Of a stretch of 64,000 nucleotides of DNA, positions 1 through 8,265 are shown piece by piece. Below the pieces are notes generated by a model. It made no database searches, was not told the origin of the DNA, and worked only from the letters and a program-made list of their open reading frames with translations. How positions within the stretch are numbered: the first letter of the stretch is position 1; every line of letters starts with the position of its first letter. Source of the stretch: an archaeon (GTDB lineage: Archaea; Thermoproteota; Nitrososphaeria; Nitrososphaerales; Gagatemarchaeaceae). The translations under genes were made by a program, and so were the position numbers. The stretch covers positions 1 through 64,000 of the forward strand of contig JAJYWC010000002.1 of assembly GCA_021791695.1 (NCBI GenBank). Direction: 5' to 3'.

Positions 1-1717
1 CCGGTTCCTTCCCCTCTAGCTCCGCAGCGACCTGCTTCCTCAGCCTCCCGGTCTTCTGGGCGAGCGCGAACGGTATGGGGAGCATCTCACCATCCCAGCC
101 TGGCACAGCCGCGAGGGGGTCATCGACTGATGTCACGTAGATCTTCCTGTCATTGGCTATCTTCTCGATCTGCCAGATCCTCCCCTTCAGGATGAAGTGG
201 AGGCCCACCTTGGCCTGGAGAAGCACGAACTCCATCCCTAGTATCCCGACGGTCTGGTTGTTCGCAACGTCCACGACGAAGTATCTCGTCTCGTCCGGGA
301 TCGTCGAGAGGTTCTGGAAGTAGTAGTCACGCGTCCCGCGCGTCCTGACCAGTCTGGTGCCCTCGAGCCTCAGCTTCCTCAGCTGGTCCATGTACCCGAC
401 CACCCTGTCGAAGGCCTCTTCGGAGAGGTTCCTGAACGGATAGGTTCGCTTCACCCAGGAGAAGACTAGGCCCTTCTCGACTGACTCCAGGTCCATCAGG
501 TAACCCGCCATCTGGTGGGCCAGCACGTCGAGCGAGTTCTCGTAGGGTCTCGTCTCCTCAAGGTTTCCCTTCTTCGCCTCCTCAATCGACGCGGCCGACT
601 CGAGTATGTCGTCGGCAGAGACAGTCACGATGACCCCCTCAGACCTTCTGCTCAGGCTGTGCCCTGACCTCCCGACCCTCTGTATCAGTGAAGTCACCTG
701 GCGGGGTGACATGTACTGAAGCACAAGGTCGACCGAGCCGATGTCTATCCCGAGCTCGAGAGTGCTGGTGCAGACGAGCGCCCTGAGCGTGCCCGCCTTG
801 AACGCGTTCTCGACCCTCTCCCTCTCCTCGCGCGGCAGCGAACCGTGGTGGACGCCCACGTCTCCCCTCAGCCTGTTGAGCTTCTCTCCGAGCATCTCAG
901 CGAGGGTCCGACTGTTGACGAAGATGAGCGTCGAGCTGTGTGCCCCGATCTGTTCGTTCATCTCTGAGAGACGGGCCGCGAGGTCTATGGTGCTGAAGGT
1001 CTCCCTCGAGATCTCGCTGTCGTTAGAGTCGGGGGTCGGGTACTCCACCGTGTACCCGAACTCCTTGGGGACGTTGGCCTTTATCACCATATGCGTCCTT
1101 TCGCCGAAGAGGAACCTTGCCGTCTCCTGCGGGCTACCCACCGTTGCCGAGAGACCGACCAGCTGGAAGTTCCCCACCACCCTCCTGAGCCTTTCCAGCC
1201 CCACGGTCAGCTGGACGCCCCTCTTGCTCTCGACGAGGTTGTGGAGCTCGTCCACCACGACCGCTTTGATCGTCGACATGTTCCGGCGCATTCTCGTCCC
1301 CGGAAGCATTGCCTGGAGCGTCTCAGGTGTGGTCACCAGCACGTCCGGGGGATGCCTTGACTGCCGCTGCCGCTGCGCCTGCGGTGTGTCTCCATGTCTC
1401 ACCTCGATTGTAAGGGACAACCTCGAGCACCACAGCTCGAGCCTCCTCAGCATGTCCCTGTTCAGCGCGCGCAGGGGTGTGATGTAGACGATGGAGATCC
1501 CGTCGCCATGTCCCTCTCTGACGACCCTGCTCAGCAGCGGTAGCATGGCCGCCTCGGTCTTTCCCGAACCCGTCGGCGCGATGATGAGCACGTTCTCGCC
1601 CCTGGCGACCATGGGAGACGCCTCGGCCTGAGGAGGCGTGGGCCCGCGAATACCAAAATCTGAAAGTGCAGCCTTCACCGGGTCTGCAAGGAACTCGAAC
1701 CCGGTGACGTCGCTCAA
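1..1717 (-). CDS. Lhr-like ATP-dependent superfamily 2 helicase (3' end cut off by the window)
   Basis: Large helicase of the Lhr type, acting on DNA or RNA by ATP-driven strand separation. Read on the minus strand from a TTG at 1717, the product has a Walker A (APTGSGKTEA) near residue 45, a Walker B of the form DELH followed by the Lhr-typical NLVESKRG stretch, a GLSAT motif III, and motif VI QRVGRSGHS. The C-terminal domains run off the window at base 1. An in-frame TAG just upstream makes TTG 1717 the first possible start. A TATA-like TTAATA at about 1739-1750 lies some 28 bp upstream, so the mRNA is probably leaderless. It is divergent from the PPOX gene. The exact Lhr subgroup cannot be settled from this part. 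Confidence 0.88.
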   Translation of the reverse strand, partial: MSDVTGFEFLADPVKAALSDFGIRGPTPPQAEASPMVARGENVLIIAPTGSGKTEAAMLPLLSRVVREGHGDGISIVYITPLRALNRDMLRRLELWCSRLSLTIEVRHGDTPQAQRQRQSRHPPDVLVTTPETLQAMLPGTRMRRNMSTIKAVVVDELHNLVESKRGVQLTVGLERLRRVVGNFQLVGLSATVGSPQETARFLFGERTHMVIKANVPKEFGYTVEYPTPDSNDSEISRETFSTIDLAARLSEMNEQIGAHSSTLIFVNSRTLAEMLGEKLNRLRGDVGVHHGSLPREERERVENAFKAGTLRALVCTSTLELGIDIGSVDLVLQYMSPRQVTSLIQRVGRSGHSLSRRSEGVIVTVSADDILESAASIEEAKKGNLEETRPYENSLDVLAHQMAGYLMDLESVEKGLVFSWVKRTYPFRNLSEEAFDRVVGYMDQLRKLRLEGTRLVRTRGTRDYYFQNLSTIPDETRYFVVDVANNQTVGILGMEFVLLQAKVGLHFILKGRIWQIEKIANDRKIYVTSVDDPLAAVPGWDGEMLPIPFALAQKTGRLRKQVAAELEGKEP

Positions 1718-1798
1718 GATGGACTATCAGGCAGCGGGGTTGTATTAAGCACTAACTCTCCGATAAGAGTTATCTCTGCGCCCGGGACCCCTTCGACC

Positions 1799-2194
1799 AT
1801 GGAGAAGCTTAGCTCGAAGGCGGTCGCCCTTCTCAAGGGCAAGAATTTCGTTTCGCTGGGAACCATCAATCGCGATGGAAGCCCGCACGTGACGACTCTC
1901 TGGGTGGACACGGATGGGAGGAACGTGCTCGTCAACACTGCGAAGAAGAGGGTCAAGGACCTAAACGTGGCCAGGGATCCGAGGGTCTCTTTGGCAGTCT
2001 TCGACCTCACGAACCCCTACTACCGCTTGCATCTCGACGGGAAGGTTGTCAAGCAGATAACGGGCAAGAAGGCCGACGACCACATCGACTCGCTCTCGGC
2101 AAAGTACACCGGGGTCAAGAAGTACAAGAAGAGCAGTCCCGCGGAGCAGCGTGTGATCTACGTCATCGAGCCTACCCATATCAGGGAGCAGTAG
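1799..2194 (+). CDS. PPOX-class F420/flavin-dependent oxidoreductase
   Basis: Small single-domain protein (131 aa) of the pyridoxamine-phosphate-oxidase-like split-barrel fold. The N-terminal signature FVSLGTINRDGSPHVT followed by a TLWVD strand is typical of the PPOX subgroup that binds F420 or FMN (Rv1155-like). The C-terminus carries the HLDGKV strand and a PTHIRE ending. The family reduces small organic substrates with F420H2 or stores flavin; the substrate here is unknown. ATG 1799 is chosen because a TATA-like GAGTTATC lies about 28 bp upstream, giving a leaderless transcript. It is divergent from the Lhr-like helicase, with no obvious functional link. Confidence 0.85.
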   Translation: MEKLSSKAVALLKGKNFVSLGTINRDGSPHVTTLWVDTDGRNVLVNTAKKRVKDLNVARDPRVSLAVFDLTNPYYRLHLDGKVVKQITGKKADDHIDSLSAKYTGVKKYKKSSPAEQRVIYVIEPTHIREQ

Positions 2195-2232
2195 CCGGCA
2201 AATCTTTATCCGAGCCCGCGGGGTTCTTCCAT

Positions 2233-3168
2233 GTGAAGCAGAGGGTCATTTATTTCGACGGTCGCTCCGTCGGGCCTCTTTCGGTCGACGCTCCGGGGCC
2301 TCTCCGCTGGGTGGCGCGTGATTCGAACGGCTATCTTCTGGTGGGTGACCGGGGCTCGGTCGTCCGATACGACGGCTCTGGTTTCGTGCCACTGAAGTCA
2401 CCGACCGCGCACAACCTGAGGTGCGCTGCTTTCTCCTCCAGGACTGGGATCGCGCACCTGTGCGGGAACGAGGGCATCATCCTCGAAGTGGAGGGCGACG
2501 TCGTGAGAGACTCCGGAGTTCGGGCCCGCGAGAATCTCCGGAGGCTCGCGTGGAGCAGTGCGGGGGACGAGCTGCTCCTGGTAGGCAACGACGGTGCTTG
2601 CTACGTCTTCGACGGGGAGAACCTCAGGAGGGTCACGGGCGCCGAAACGCACCTCCGCTCGATTGCCTGGAATCCCTTTAGGAAGATGGCTCTGGTCACG
2701 GGGAACTGCTTCACGGACGGCATCGGCGGCCTTTCTCCCGCCCCGAACCTCTTCGAGCTGCGCGGCCTGACCCTGAAGGAGCTGGCCACGCTGGAGGAGA
2801 GCAGGGCAGACCTCACTTCGTCGAGCTGGCACCCAGACGGCGAGCAGTGCCTGATTGCAGGCTTCGACCAGACATGGCATACGCCGACGCTCTTCGCGTA
2901 CTCCGGTGGGGAGGTGCAGGCGTTCGATTGGAACGAGAAGGAGCTCTTTCCCACAGCCTGCTCGTGGAGCCCCGACGGCTCGTTCGCGCTGATCGGGACG
3001 AGCGCTATGACGTCCGATGAGGGTCTCTCCTGTCTCTTCAGGTTGGAGGGCGGGCGTCTCACGAAGGTTGACGACCTCGACGGCTTCGGCGTCTCGTCAA
3101 TCGCGTGGGCGGACGACGGGACTGCGTTGCTCGCATGCTCCAGGTCCAACCGCGCCTTCACATCCTGA
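2233..3168 (+). CDS. WD40-like beta-propeller protein of unknown function
   Basis: Predicted 311 aa cytosolic protein with repeated blades of about 45 residues, each holding a W-x-P/S-D-G type turn (SWHPDGEQ, SWSPDGS, AWADDG). This is the pattern of a WD40 or photosynthesis-BNR-like beta-propeller, normally a protein-interaction scaffold. No signal peptide or membrane segment is visible and no catalytic motif is recognisable. The start is GTG 2233: the overlapping ATG two bases upstream runs at once into TGA. A TATA-like AATCTTTATC at about 2200-2209 would give a leaderless transcript. It ends 10 bp before the convergent aminotransferase gene. A specific function cannot be given. Confidence 0.7.
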   Translation: MKQRVIYFDGRSVGPLSVDAPGPLRWVARDSNGYLLVGDRGSVVRYDGSGFVPLKSPTAHNLRCAAFSSRTGIAHLCGNEGIILEVEGDVVRDSGVRARENLRRLAWSSAGDELLLVGNDGACYVFDGENLRRVTGAETHLRSIAWNPFRKMALVTGNCFTDGIGGLSPAPNLFELRGLTLKELATLEESRADLTSSSWHPDGEQCLIAGFDQTWHTPTLFAYSGGEVQAFDWNEKELFPTACSWSPDGSFALIGTSAMTSDEGLSCLFRLEGGRLTKVDDLDGFGVSSIAWADDGTALLACSRSNRAFTS

Positions 3169-3178
3169 AAGGAAGCGC

Positions 3179-4309
3179 TCAGGCGAAGAACCGCTTCATG
3201 CCGTCCATCGCCCCGTCGATGGTCTCCTCGGAGCCTGCGAAGCAGAGCCTGAGGTGGCTCTCGCCTGAGGGCCCGAATGCCGTCCCGGGGAGCACGGCAA
3301 CATTCTGCTCCTTGAGGAGTCTGAGTGAGACCTCCCTGGATTTCATCTTGGTCGTGTATCCCGGGAATGAGTAGAACGAGCCCTGCACTTCGGTGGGCAC
3401 AATCGCGGGTATCTCCGCCATCCTTCTGTTCAGCAGCTCTCTCCTTTTCACGTACTCCCTCTTGAACCTCTCGATGAACCCGTCGCCGTTGTCCAGGGCG
3501 TATGCGGAGGCGTGCATGATGAACGGAGGATAGCACGTGACCGTATGCTCCAGCAGTTTGTTCATCCGGGCTACGCGGTCCTCCGGTCCCACCACGTAGC
3601 CAGCCCGCCATCCGGGCATTGAGTAGCTCTTCGACATGGTGTAAAGGGAGAGCACGAACTGGGGCTTGCGCTCGAACGAGCCGATCGAGACGTGCTCCTT
3701 CGTGTACACCAGGTCCTCGTAGGCCTCGTCGCTTACGATGTAGATGCCCCTGCTGCTGCAAAAGTCGTACAGCTCCTTCAGGTGCTTCCTTGCAAAGACC
3801 GCCCCGGTCGGGTTGGATGGGGTGTTGACCATTATCGCCTTGGTCTTGGGGGTCGTCTTCTTCTTCACCTCGTCCAGGTCCAGCTCGAAGTTGTCGGCGA
3901 GCTTGTACCTCACCGGCTTGCCTCCGCTCAGGATGATCGGCTCGCTGTAGAAGTATCCGGGGTCAGGGATGAGCGCCTCGAATCCCGGACTCGATACCGA
4001 GACGAAGGACGCGAAGACACCCGTCTTGGCGGTGATGAATATAGCGTTCTCTGGAGTGGCGCGGATCTTGTTCTTCCTCGCGACCTTCCTGACCGCTGCC
4101 TCCCTCACGTCCGTGGTACCGTAGGAGTGGACGTAGTGGGTTCCGCCTTCGAGCATCGACCTGTAGGCGACCTCCACTATCTCCTTCGGCGTGTCGAATG
4201 AAGGGTCGCCTGGTGCGAGGGACAGGACGGGCTTGCCCTGTGTCCTCAGCTTGAGGACGAGATTTACCATCTCCAGAGAAGCCGAGTCGGGTACCTTGTC
4301 CAGCAGCAC
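3179..4309 (-). CDS. Class I/II pyridoxal-phosphate aminotransferase (aspartate aminotransferase family)
   Basis: PLP-dependent fold-type I aminotransferase (376 aa) that would move an amino group between an amino acid and a 2-oxo acid. It shows the substrate loop LSLAPGDPSFDTP near the N-terminus, VNTPSNPTGAVF in the middle, VSDEAYEDLVY (Asp contacting the PLP nitrogen), the Schiff-base lysine in SKSYSMPGWRAGYV, and a late LRLCFAG carrying the conserved Arg that binds the substrate carboxylate. GTG 4309 is preferred because a TTTAAG element lies about 25 bp upstream; homologs often begin slightly earlier, so a non-canonical upstream start cannot be excluded. Substrate preference cannot be read from sequence. 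Confidence 0.9.
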   Translation of the reverse strand: MLLDKVPDSASLEMVNLVLKLRTQGKPVLSLAPGDPSFDTPKEIVEVAYRSMLEGGTHYVHSYGTTDVREAAVRKVARKNKIRATPENAIFITAKTGVFASFVSVSSPGFEALIPDPGYFYSEPIILSGGKPVRYKLADNFELDLDEVKKKTTPKTKAIMVNTPSNPTGAVFARKHLKELYDFCSSRGIYIVSDEAYEDLVYTKEHVSIGSFERKPQFVLSLYTMSKSYSMPGWRAGYVVGPEDRVARMNKLLEHTVTCYPPFIMHASAYALDNGDGFIERFKREYVKRRELLNRRMAEIPAIVPTEVQGSFYSFPGYTTKMKSREVSLRLLKEQNVAVLPGTAFGPSGESHLRLCFAGSEETIDGAMDGMKRFFA

Positions 4310-4345
4310 GACGCCGACCTCTTCGGACGGAATCTTAAACCTTGG

Positions 4346-5857
4346 TCATCGACCAGCGGGCAGTCCTTCTCCCCTGATGTCGCAGACTCCCTTCAAGGCT
4401 TCCGGCATCACTTCGACCCCCTGCGCCACGCCCGTGGGTCCCGGATAGCGCAGCGGTCCGGTCGGTAGTTGCAGCTCCGACACGCCCCTGTATCCCTCCT
4501 CCACGTCCACCTTCTGCCCGTCCCAGAGGAACCTGGGGAAGTCTATCGCCTCGTCGACGCGCATCCCATAGTCGATGACGTTGGTGGTCAGTAGCGCGTG
4601 CTGCTGCGGCCTGTACTCCCCTCCGCTCGCTCCCATGGCCGCGAAGGGTCTCCCGCTCCTCGCGAGCATCAGCGCCGACAGTGTGTGCAGCGGTCTCTTG
4701 CGCGGCTCCAGCCTGTTCGGGCCTTCCGTCCCGAATCCAGACCCTCTGTTATTCAGGAAGAACCCTCCCTTCTCAACATAGACTCTGGAACCGAAGTTGT
4801 GAAAGATGCTCTGTATGCATGAGAGTAGGTTGCCGTCCCTGTCGGCGACCGCGAAGTACGTAGTATCGGCCTTGTCAATCCTCCTCTGGACGCCATCGGC
4901 GGGGGCAGACCGGAGGAACCTGTCCAGGTCGAACCCCGAGAACCTCGGGTCGCCCAGCTCCCTGTCCCTCGCTGCGTACGCGACCTTGGCCGCCTCGACC
5001 ATGACCTTTATGCGCTCAGCCGAATTGGGCTTCAGAGAAGCGAGGTCCTGGCTCTCAAGCAGCCTTAGCATGAGCAGCGTCGTAGCGCCCATGCTGTTCG
5101 GTGGGACCTCGAACACCGCTGTCCCCCTGTAGTCAATCACCAGCGGTTCACACCATTCCGGTGCGTAGGTCGAGAGGTCCTCCTCGCTCACCTCCAGCCC
5201 GGCGGCGGCCATCTCGGCCCTGATGGCCTCCCCGGCGGCTCCTCTGTAGAAACCTGCGGCCCCGGACTCGGAGATGTCGCGCATGGTGGATGCGAGCCTG
5301 CTCTGCTTGAGGAGGCTGCCGACCGGTGGTATCCTGTCCGACCTGAGGAAGGTGGACCTGGCAGCTGGTGAGAGGGAGGACTCGACGCGGGCGAGTGACC
5401 CAAGGAGACCGGGACCGGCGGGGAACCCGCCGTCGGCGAGCTCGATCGCCCTACTCAAGGAATCCGAAAATCCGAGTCTGCCGAACCTCTTGTGCATCTC
5501 GTAGACCCCGGCGACGTACCCAGGAACCACGACGCTCGCGTGCCCAAAGGCCGGAACGCCTCTGTCGAACTTCCCGCCCTGCAGCGCGAAGGACGAAGGC
5601 GCCCATCCGCTTGCGTTGAGACAACTCACCCTGCCTGTCGCGGCGTCGAAAAAGAGCCCGAAGAAGTCGCCGCCTAGGCCGCTGAGGTGGGGCTGCACGA
5701 CCGAAAGCACGAAGCTGGCGGAAGCCGCCGCGTCGAACGCGTTCCCGCCAGCTCGGAAGCTCTCGACTGCGGCCTGCGAGGCGAGCGGATGCTCCGTCGC
5801 TGCGACCTCGCCTCCCATGAAGATCTTTGCCGGCAAGCGCCCCTGTTTTCCGTTCAC
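4346..5857 (-). CDS. Gamma-glutamyltransferase family protein
   Basis: Ntn-hydrolase of the gamma-glutamyltransferase family (503 aa), which cleaves or transfers gamma-glutamyl groups after self-processing into two chains. The large-chain start (EVAATEHPLASQAAVESFRAGG, cut short here to its core EHPLASQAA) and a GLGGDFF loop are present. The autocatalytic threonine is expected in DTTYFAVADRDGN at about residue 330. Downstream come NNRGSGF and the RKRPLHTL block. No signal peptide or lipobox is visible, unlike periplasmic bacterial enzymes, so a cytosolic location is likely. GTG 5857 lies about 33 bp from the AT-rich element shared with the divergent MFS gene. Without glutathione in most archaea, the natural substrate is uncertain. 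Confidence 0.88.
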   Translation of the reverse strand: MNGKQGRLPAKIFMGGEVAATEHPLASQAAVESFRAGGNAFDAAASASFVLSVVQPHLSGLGGDFFGLFFDAATGRVSCLNASGWAPSSFALQGGKFDRGVPAFGHASVVVPGYVAGVYEMHKRFGRLGFSDSLSRAIELADGGFPAGPGLLGSLARVESSLSPAARSTFLRSDRIPPVGSLLKQSRLASTMRDISESGAAGFYRGAAGEAIRAEMAAAGLEVSEEDLSTYAPEWCEPLVIDYRGTAVFEVPPNSMGATTLLMLRLLESQDLASLKPNSAERIKVMVEAAKVAYAARDRELGDPRFSGFDLDRFLRSAPADGVQRRIDKADTTYFAVADRDGNLLSCIQSIFHNFGSRVYVEKGGFFLNNRGSGFGTEGPNRLEPRKRPLHTLSALMLARSGRPFAAMGASGGEYRPQQHALLTTNVIDYGMRVDEAIDFPRFLWDGQKVDVEEGYRGVSELQLPTGPLRYPGPTGVAQGVEVMPEALKGVCDIRGEGLPAGR

Positions 5858-5885
5858 CGCCGATAAAAGCGTAGACCCGCCTAAT

Positions 5886-5895
5886 GCTTAAAGAA
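5886..5895. promoter_or_regulatory. Single TATA-like element shared by divergent GGT and MFS genes
   Basis: GCTTAAAGAA sits between the minus-strand GTG at 5857 and the plus-strand GTG at 5917. Both start codons are about 27-33 bp from it, the expected distance for a leaderless archaeal transcript. It is the only strong TATA-like stretch at the right distance for both genes. It also lies inside the longest possible MFS reading frame, which argues for the later start. Confidence 0.45.
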
Positions 5896-5916
5896 AATTT
5901 GCGACGACCCTTTCAC

Positions 5917-7095
5917 GTGGGCGGAAGCGAGAGGTTCTCGTTCATTTCCTTCTACTGGGTCTTCTACGTGTCAAGGGGATTCGCGTCGCTGATCATCCCG
6001 CTCTACTTCGTGTCGGCTGGCGTGCCGATACTCGGAGTCGGCGTGGCGATAGGAGTCTGGGGCGTCAGCCTACTCTTCTTCGAAATTCTCTGGGGGGTGG
6101 TCCTCGACAGGATGGGCTCCGGCCGGCTGATCCTGACGGCCGTAGCGTTGACGGCGCTCACCTATTCGCTGGTACCATTCGTCAAGTCGTCAGAGGGTGC
6201 CGTGGTCACGGAGTTCGTCCTGGGCGCGTCTGGACCGATACTCTCCGTCGTCGCGCGGTCCGGAGTGGTCAGGGGACGCGAGTCGTTGGGATGGGTAAGC
6301 GGCTTCGGGCTCCTGGGAGCGGTCTACTCCATCGCCCAGGTCACTGGGTCCATCCTGGGTAGCCTGAGCAACGCCTCCTTCGGTTTCGTCTACAGCTTCT
6401 ACGTCGCAGCGGGGATTTCGGTCGTGTCCTACGCCGTATATCTCAGGCCCGGGGGCGGCGAGCCTCCCGCCGCCGACCAGGTCCTTCGTAGGAACCCCTC
6501 GGAGGACGAGCCCAGGCCCCCACTCGACTGGCGCGGACTCCCCATGATGTGTCTCGTCGCCGTCCCGACGTTCATCGGCTTCACCTTCTTCACCAACATA
6601 ATCCAGCTGGTCGTGACCCAGGCGCCATCCATCCACGGGACTGACTTCGACGCCGGCATCGTCGTGTCCTCCTTCTGGCTCTCCACGGCGATATTCCAGC
6701 TCCTCCTTTCGAGGATGGCCGTGTCCAACGTGCGCTGGTGGATCGGAGTCGCACTCGTCGCTAGCTTCGGGGTCTTCGCGCTTATGACACAGTTCGCCAG
6801 CGTATGGGAGATCGCCGCTGGTGCTTTCCTCGCAGGCGCCTGCTTCTCCGTGATAAGCCCGCTGTCGCTCTCCCTCCTCATGGTGGGCATCCCGAAGAGG
6901 TACACCGGCAGAGCCATGGGCATCTACGGCGCGGCCGAGGACATAGGAGTGATACTCGGACCCGTCGTTGGGAGCGCTGTGTGGGTGGAGTTCGGCCTGA
7001 CCCCTGCATACCTGACCCTCGGGGCTACCTATCTCGCAGTATTCGTCCCCTTCACACTCGCCGCTCGTCGCGCACCCGAAAATGTCAACAGATAA
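5917..7095 (+). CDS. Major facilitator superfamily transporter
   Basis: Integral membrane transporter of the MFS fold with about 12 hydrophobic helices, split near the middle by a charged loop (residues about 180-210, rich in Arg, Glu and Pro). The first half has an RMGSGR loop matching the MFS cytoplasmic motif between helices 2 and 3, and the second half has the related KRYTGRAMG. The substrate is unknown. I chose GTG 5917 rather than the in-frame ATG at 5884, because the TATA-like CTTAAAG at 5887-5893 falls inside the longer frame and gives ideal leaderless spacing to 5917; if 5884 is used the protein gains 11 residues. It is followed closely by the hydroxyacid dehydrogenase gene, so the two may share a pathway. 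Confidence 0.88.
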   Translation: MGGSERFSFISFYWVFYVSRGFASLIIPLYFVSAGVPILGVGVAIGVWGVSLLFFEILWGVVLDRMGSGRLILTAVALTALTYSLVPFVKSSEGAVVTEFVLGASGPILSVVARSGVVRGRESLGWVSGFGLLGAVYSIAQVTGSILGSLSNASFGFVYSFYVAAGISVVSYAVYLRPGGGEPPAADQVLRRNPSEDEPRPPLDWRGLPMMCLVAVPTFIGFTFFTNIIQLVVTQAPSIHGTDFDAGIVVSSFWLSTAIFQLLLSRMAVSNVRWWIGVALVASFGVFALMTQFASVWEIAAGAFLAGACFSVISPLSLSLLMVGIPKRYTGRAMGIYGAAEDIGVILGPVVGSAVWVEFGLTPAYLTLGATYLAVFVPFTLAARRAPENVNR

Positions 7096-7121
7096 ATCAT
7101 CTCTCACGCGCTCCGGACGCA

Positions 7122-8000
7122 ATGAAGCGAATAGGGTTCATCGGACTCGGGATAATGGGGAAGCCCATGTCGCAGAACCTGCTGAAGGCAGGTTACCAGC
7201 TCACGGTCTACAACAGGAGCCGACCCGCGGTCGATTCACTCGTACAGGCTGGAGCCAAGGCAGCGTCCTCCCCCAAGGAAGTGGCACAGGACTCCGACGT
7301 AGTCATCACGATAGTGACGGACACCCCGGACGTCGAGCAGGTCATACTCGGGAAGAACGGCGTCCTGGAAGGGGCGCGCAAGGGGCTCGTCGTGATAGAC
7401 ATGAGCACCATCTCGCCGAAGGTCACGCGCAGGGTCTCCGCGGAGCTCGGCAAGGTGGGCGCGGCTATGCTTGACGCACCCGTGAGCGGAGGTGACAAGG
7501 GAGCGAGGGAAGCCACCCTGACGATAATGGTCGGCGGTCCCGAGGACGTCTTCAACGATTGCCTCCCGATCCTGCAGGCGATGGGCAAGACGGTCACTAG
7601 GATGGGCGATAGCGGTGCGGGCCAGCTCACGAAGCTGGCGAACCAGATCCTCGTCGTCGGCAATATGATAGGAGTCTGCGAGTGCCTCGTGTTCGCGAAG
7701 AAGGCGGGCCTAGACCAGAAGAAGGTGATCGAGTCGCTATCCGCTGGCGCAGCGTCGTCATGGAGTCTCATCAACTTGGGTCCACGGGCGGTCGACGGAG
7801 ACTACGCTCCGGGCTTCAAGGTCAAGCTGCTCCAGAAGGACCTGAAGCTCGTGCTGGCGAGCGCCAACGAGCTTGGCGTCGCGCTCCCGGGGTCAGGCAT
7901 GGGTCACCAACTCTACAACGCTCTCGAGGCAGCGGGACGGGGAGAGGATGGGACACAGGCCCTCATCACGATTTTCGAGGAGCTAGCCGGGCTCCGATAG
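7122..8000 (+). CDS. Beta-hydroxyacid dehydrogenase (3-hydroxyisobutyrate / tartronate semialdehyde reductase family)
   Basis: NAD(P)-dependent oxidoreductase of 292 aa. It begins with the Rossmann dinucleotide fingerprint IGFIGLGIMGKPM, which doubles as the family signature. The substrate-binding DAPVSGGDKGA follows, and the catalytic lysine lies in GQLTKLANQ at about residue 170, with a FKVKLLQKDLKL block near the end. These are all hallmark regions of the 3-hydroxyisobutyrate dehydrogenase family, which also includes 2-hydroxy-3-oxopropionate reductase and succinic semialdehyde reductases. NVYNRS after beta-2 suggests NADP use, though this is weak evidence. The ATG is 27 bp after the MFS stop, with GATAAATC about 28 bp upstream, so the gene probably has its own promoter. 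Confidence 0.9.
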   Translation: MKRIGFIGLGIMGKPMSQNLLKAGYQLTVYNRSRPAVDSLVQAGAKAASSPKEVAQDSDVVITIVTDTPDVEQVILGKNGVLEGARKGLVVIDMSTISPKVTRRVSAELGKVGAAMLDAPVSGGDKGAREATLTIMVGGPEDVFNDCLPILQAMGKTVTRMGDSGAGQLTKLANQILVVGNMIGVCECLVFAKKAGLDQKKVIESLSAGAASSWSLINLGPRAVDGDYAPGFKVKLLQKDLKLVLASANELGVALPGSGMGHQLYNALEAAGRGEDGTQALITIFEELAGLR

Positions 8001-8201
8001 GGGAGAGGCTGGTCCGGCGGGAACGGTCCCGCCCTTCCTCCTTGAGCGCTGCGCGAGAAGAAGGTGGGGACAAGCAGAACGGCCGAGGAGGACCTCAGGT
8101 AAGACCTGAGATGGTCTACCGGAGTGGCGACCCAGAAAAACTGCTTGGTCGCCCGCGCCTTCTACCACCGATATGAACGAAGGAATTCCAGTTTCAGAAC
8201 A
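8001..8201. other. Gene-free stretch with three strong inverted repeats
   Basis: No convincing reading frame is present. Three perfect hairpins can be drawn: GCGGGA/TCCCGC at 8017-8032 with a 4-base loop, CTCAGGT/ACCTGAG at 8094-8110 with a 3-base loop, and GGCGACC/GGTCGCC at 8126-8153 with a 14-base loop. The region ends at the promoter of the methionine operon (ACTTATATC at about 8202-8210). It may be the 3' untranslated region of the preceding gene or a separate small RNA. The conserved core motifs of SRP RNA and RNase P RNA were looked for and not seen. Confidence 0.4.
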
Positions 8202-8265
8202 ACTTATATCATGTGAATAAGGCGCGCGCCACTGAGGACACAGGAGCCTCAAGGCGAGATACCCA

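Noticed and set aside
741-1487. Plus-strand frame of 248 codons at the window start
   Set aside because: It is antisense to helicase motifs of the Lhr-like gene.
2601-3761. Minus-strand frame of 386 codons spanning the propeller and aminotransferase genes
   Set aside because: It crosses two well-supported genes in a wrong frame and has no recognisable domain.
6190-7122. Minus-strand frame of 310 codons opposite the MFS gene
   Set aside because: Antisense to clear membrane helices; composition is Gly/Glu/Asp-rich shadow.
8001-8201. SRP RNA or RNase P RNA as identity of the hairpin region
   Set aside because: The conserved cores of both RNAs were looked for and are absent.
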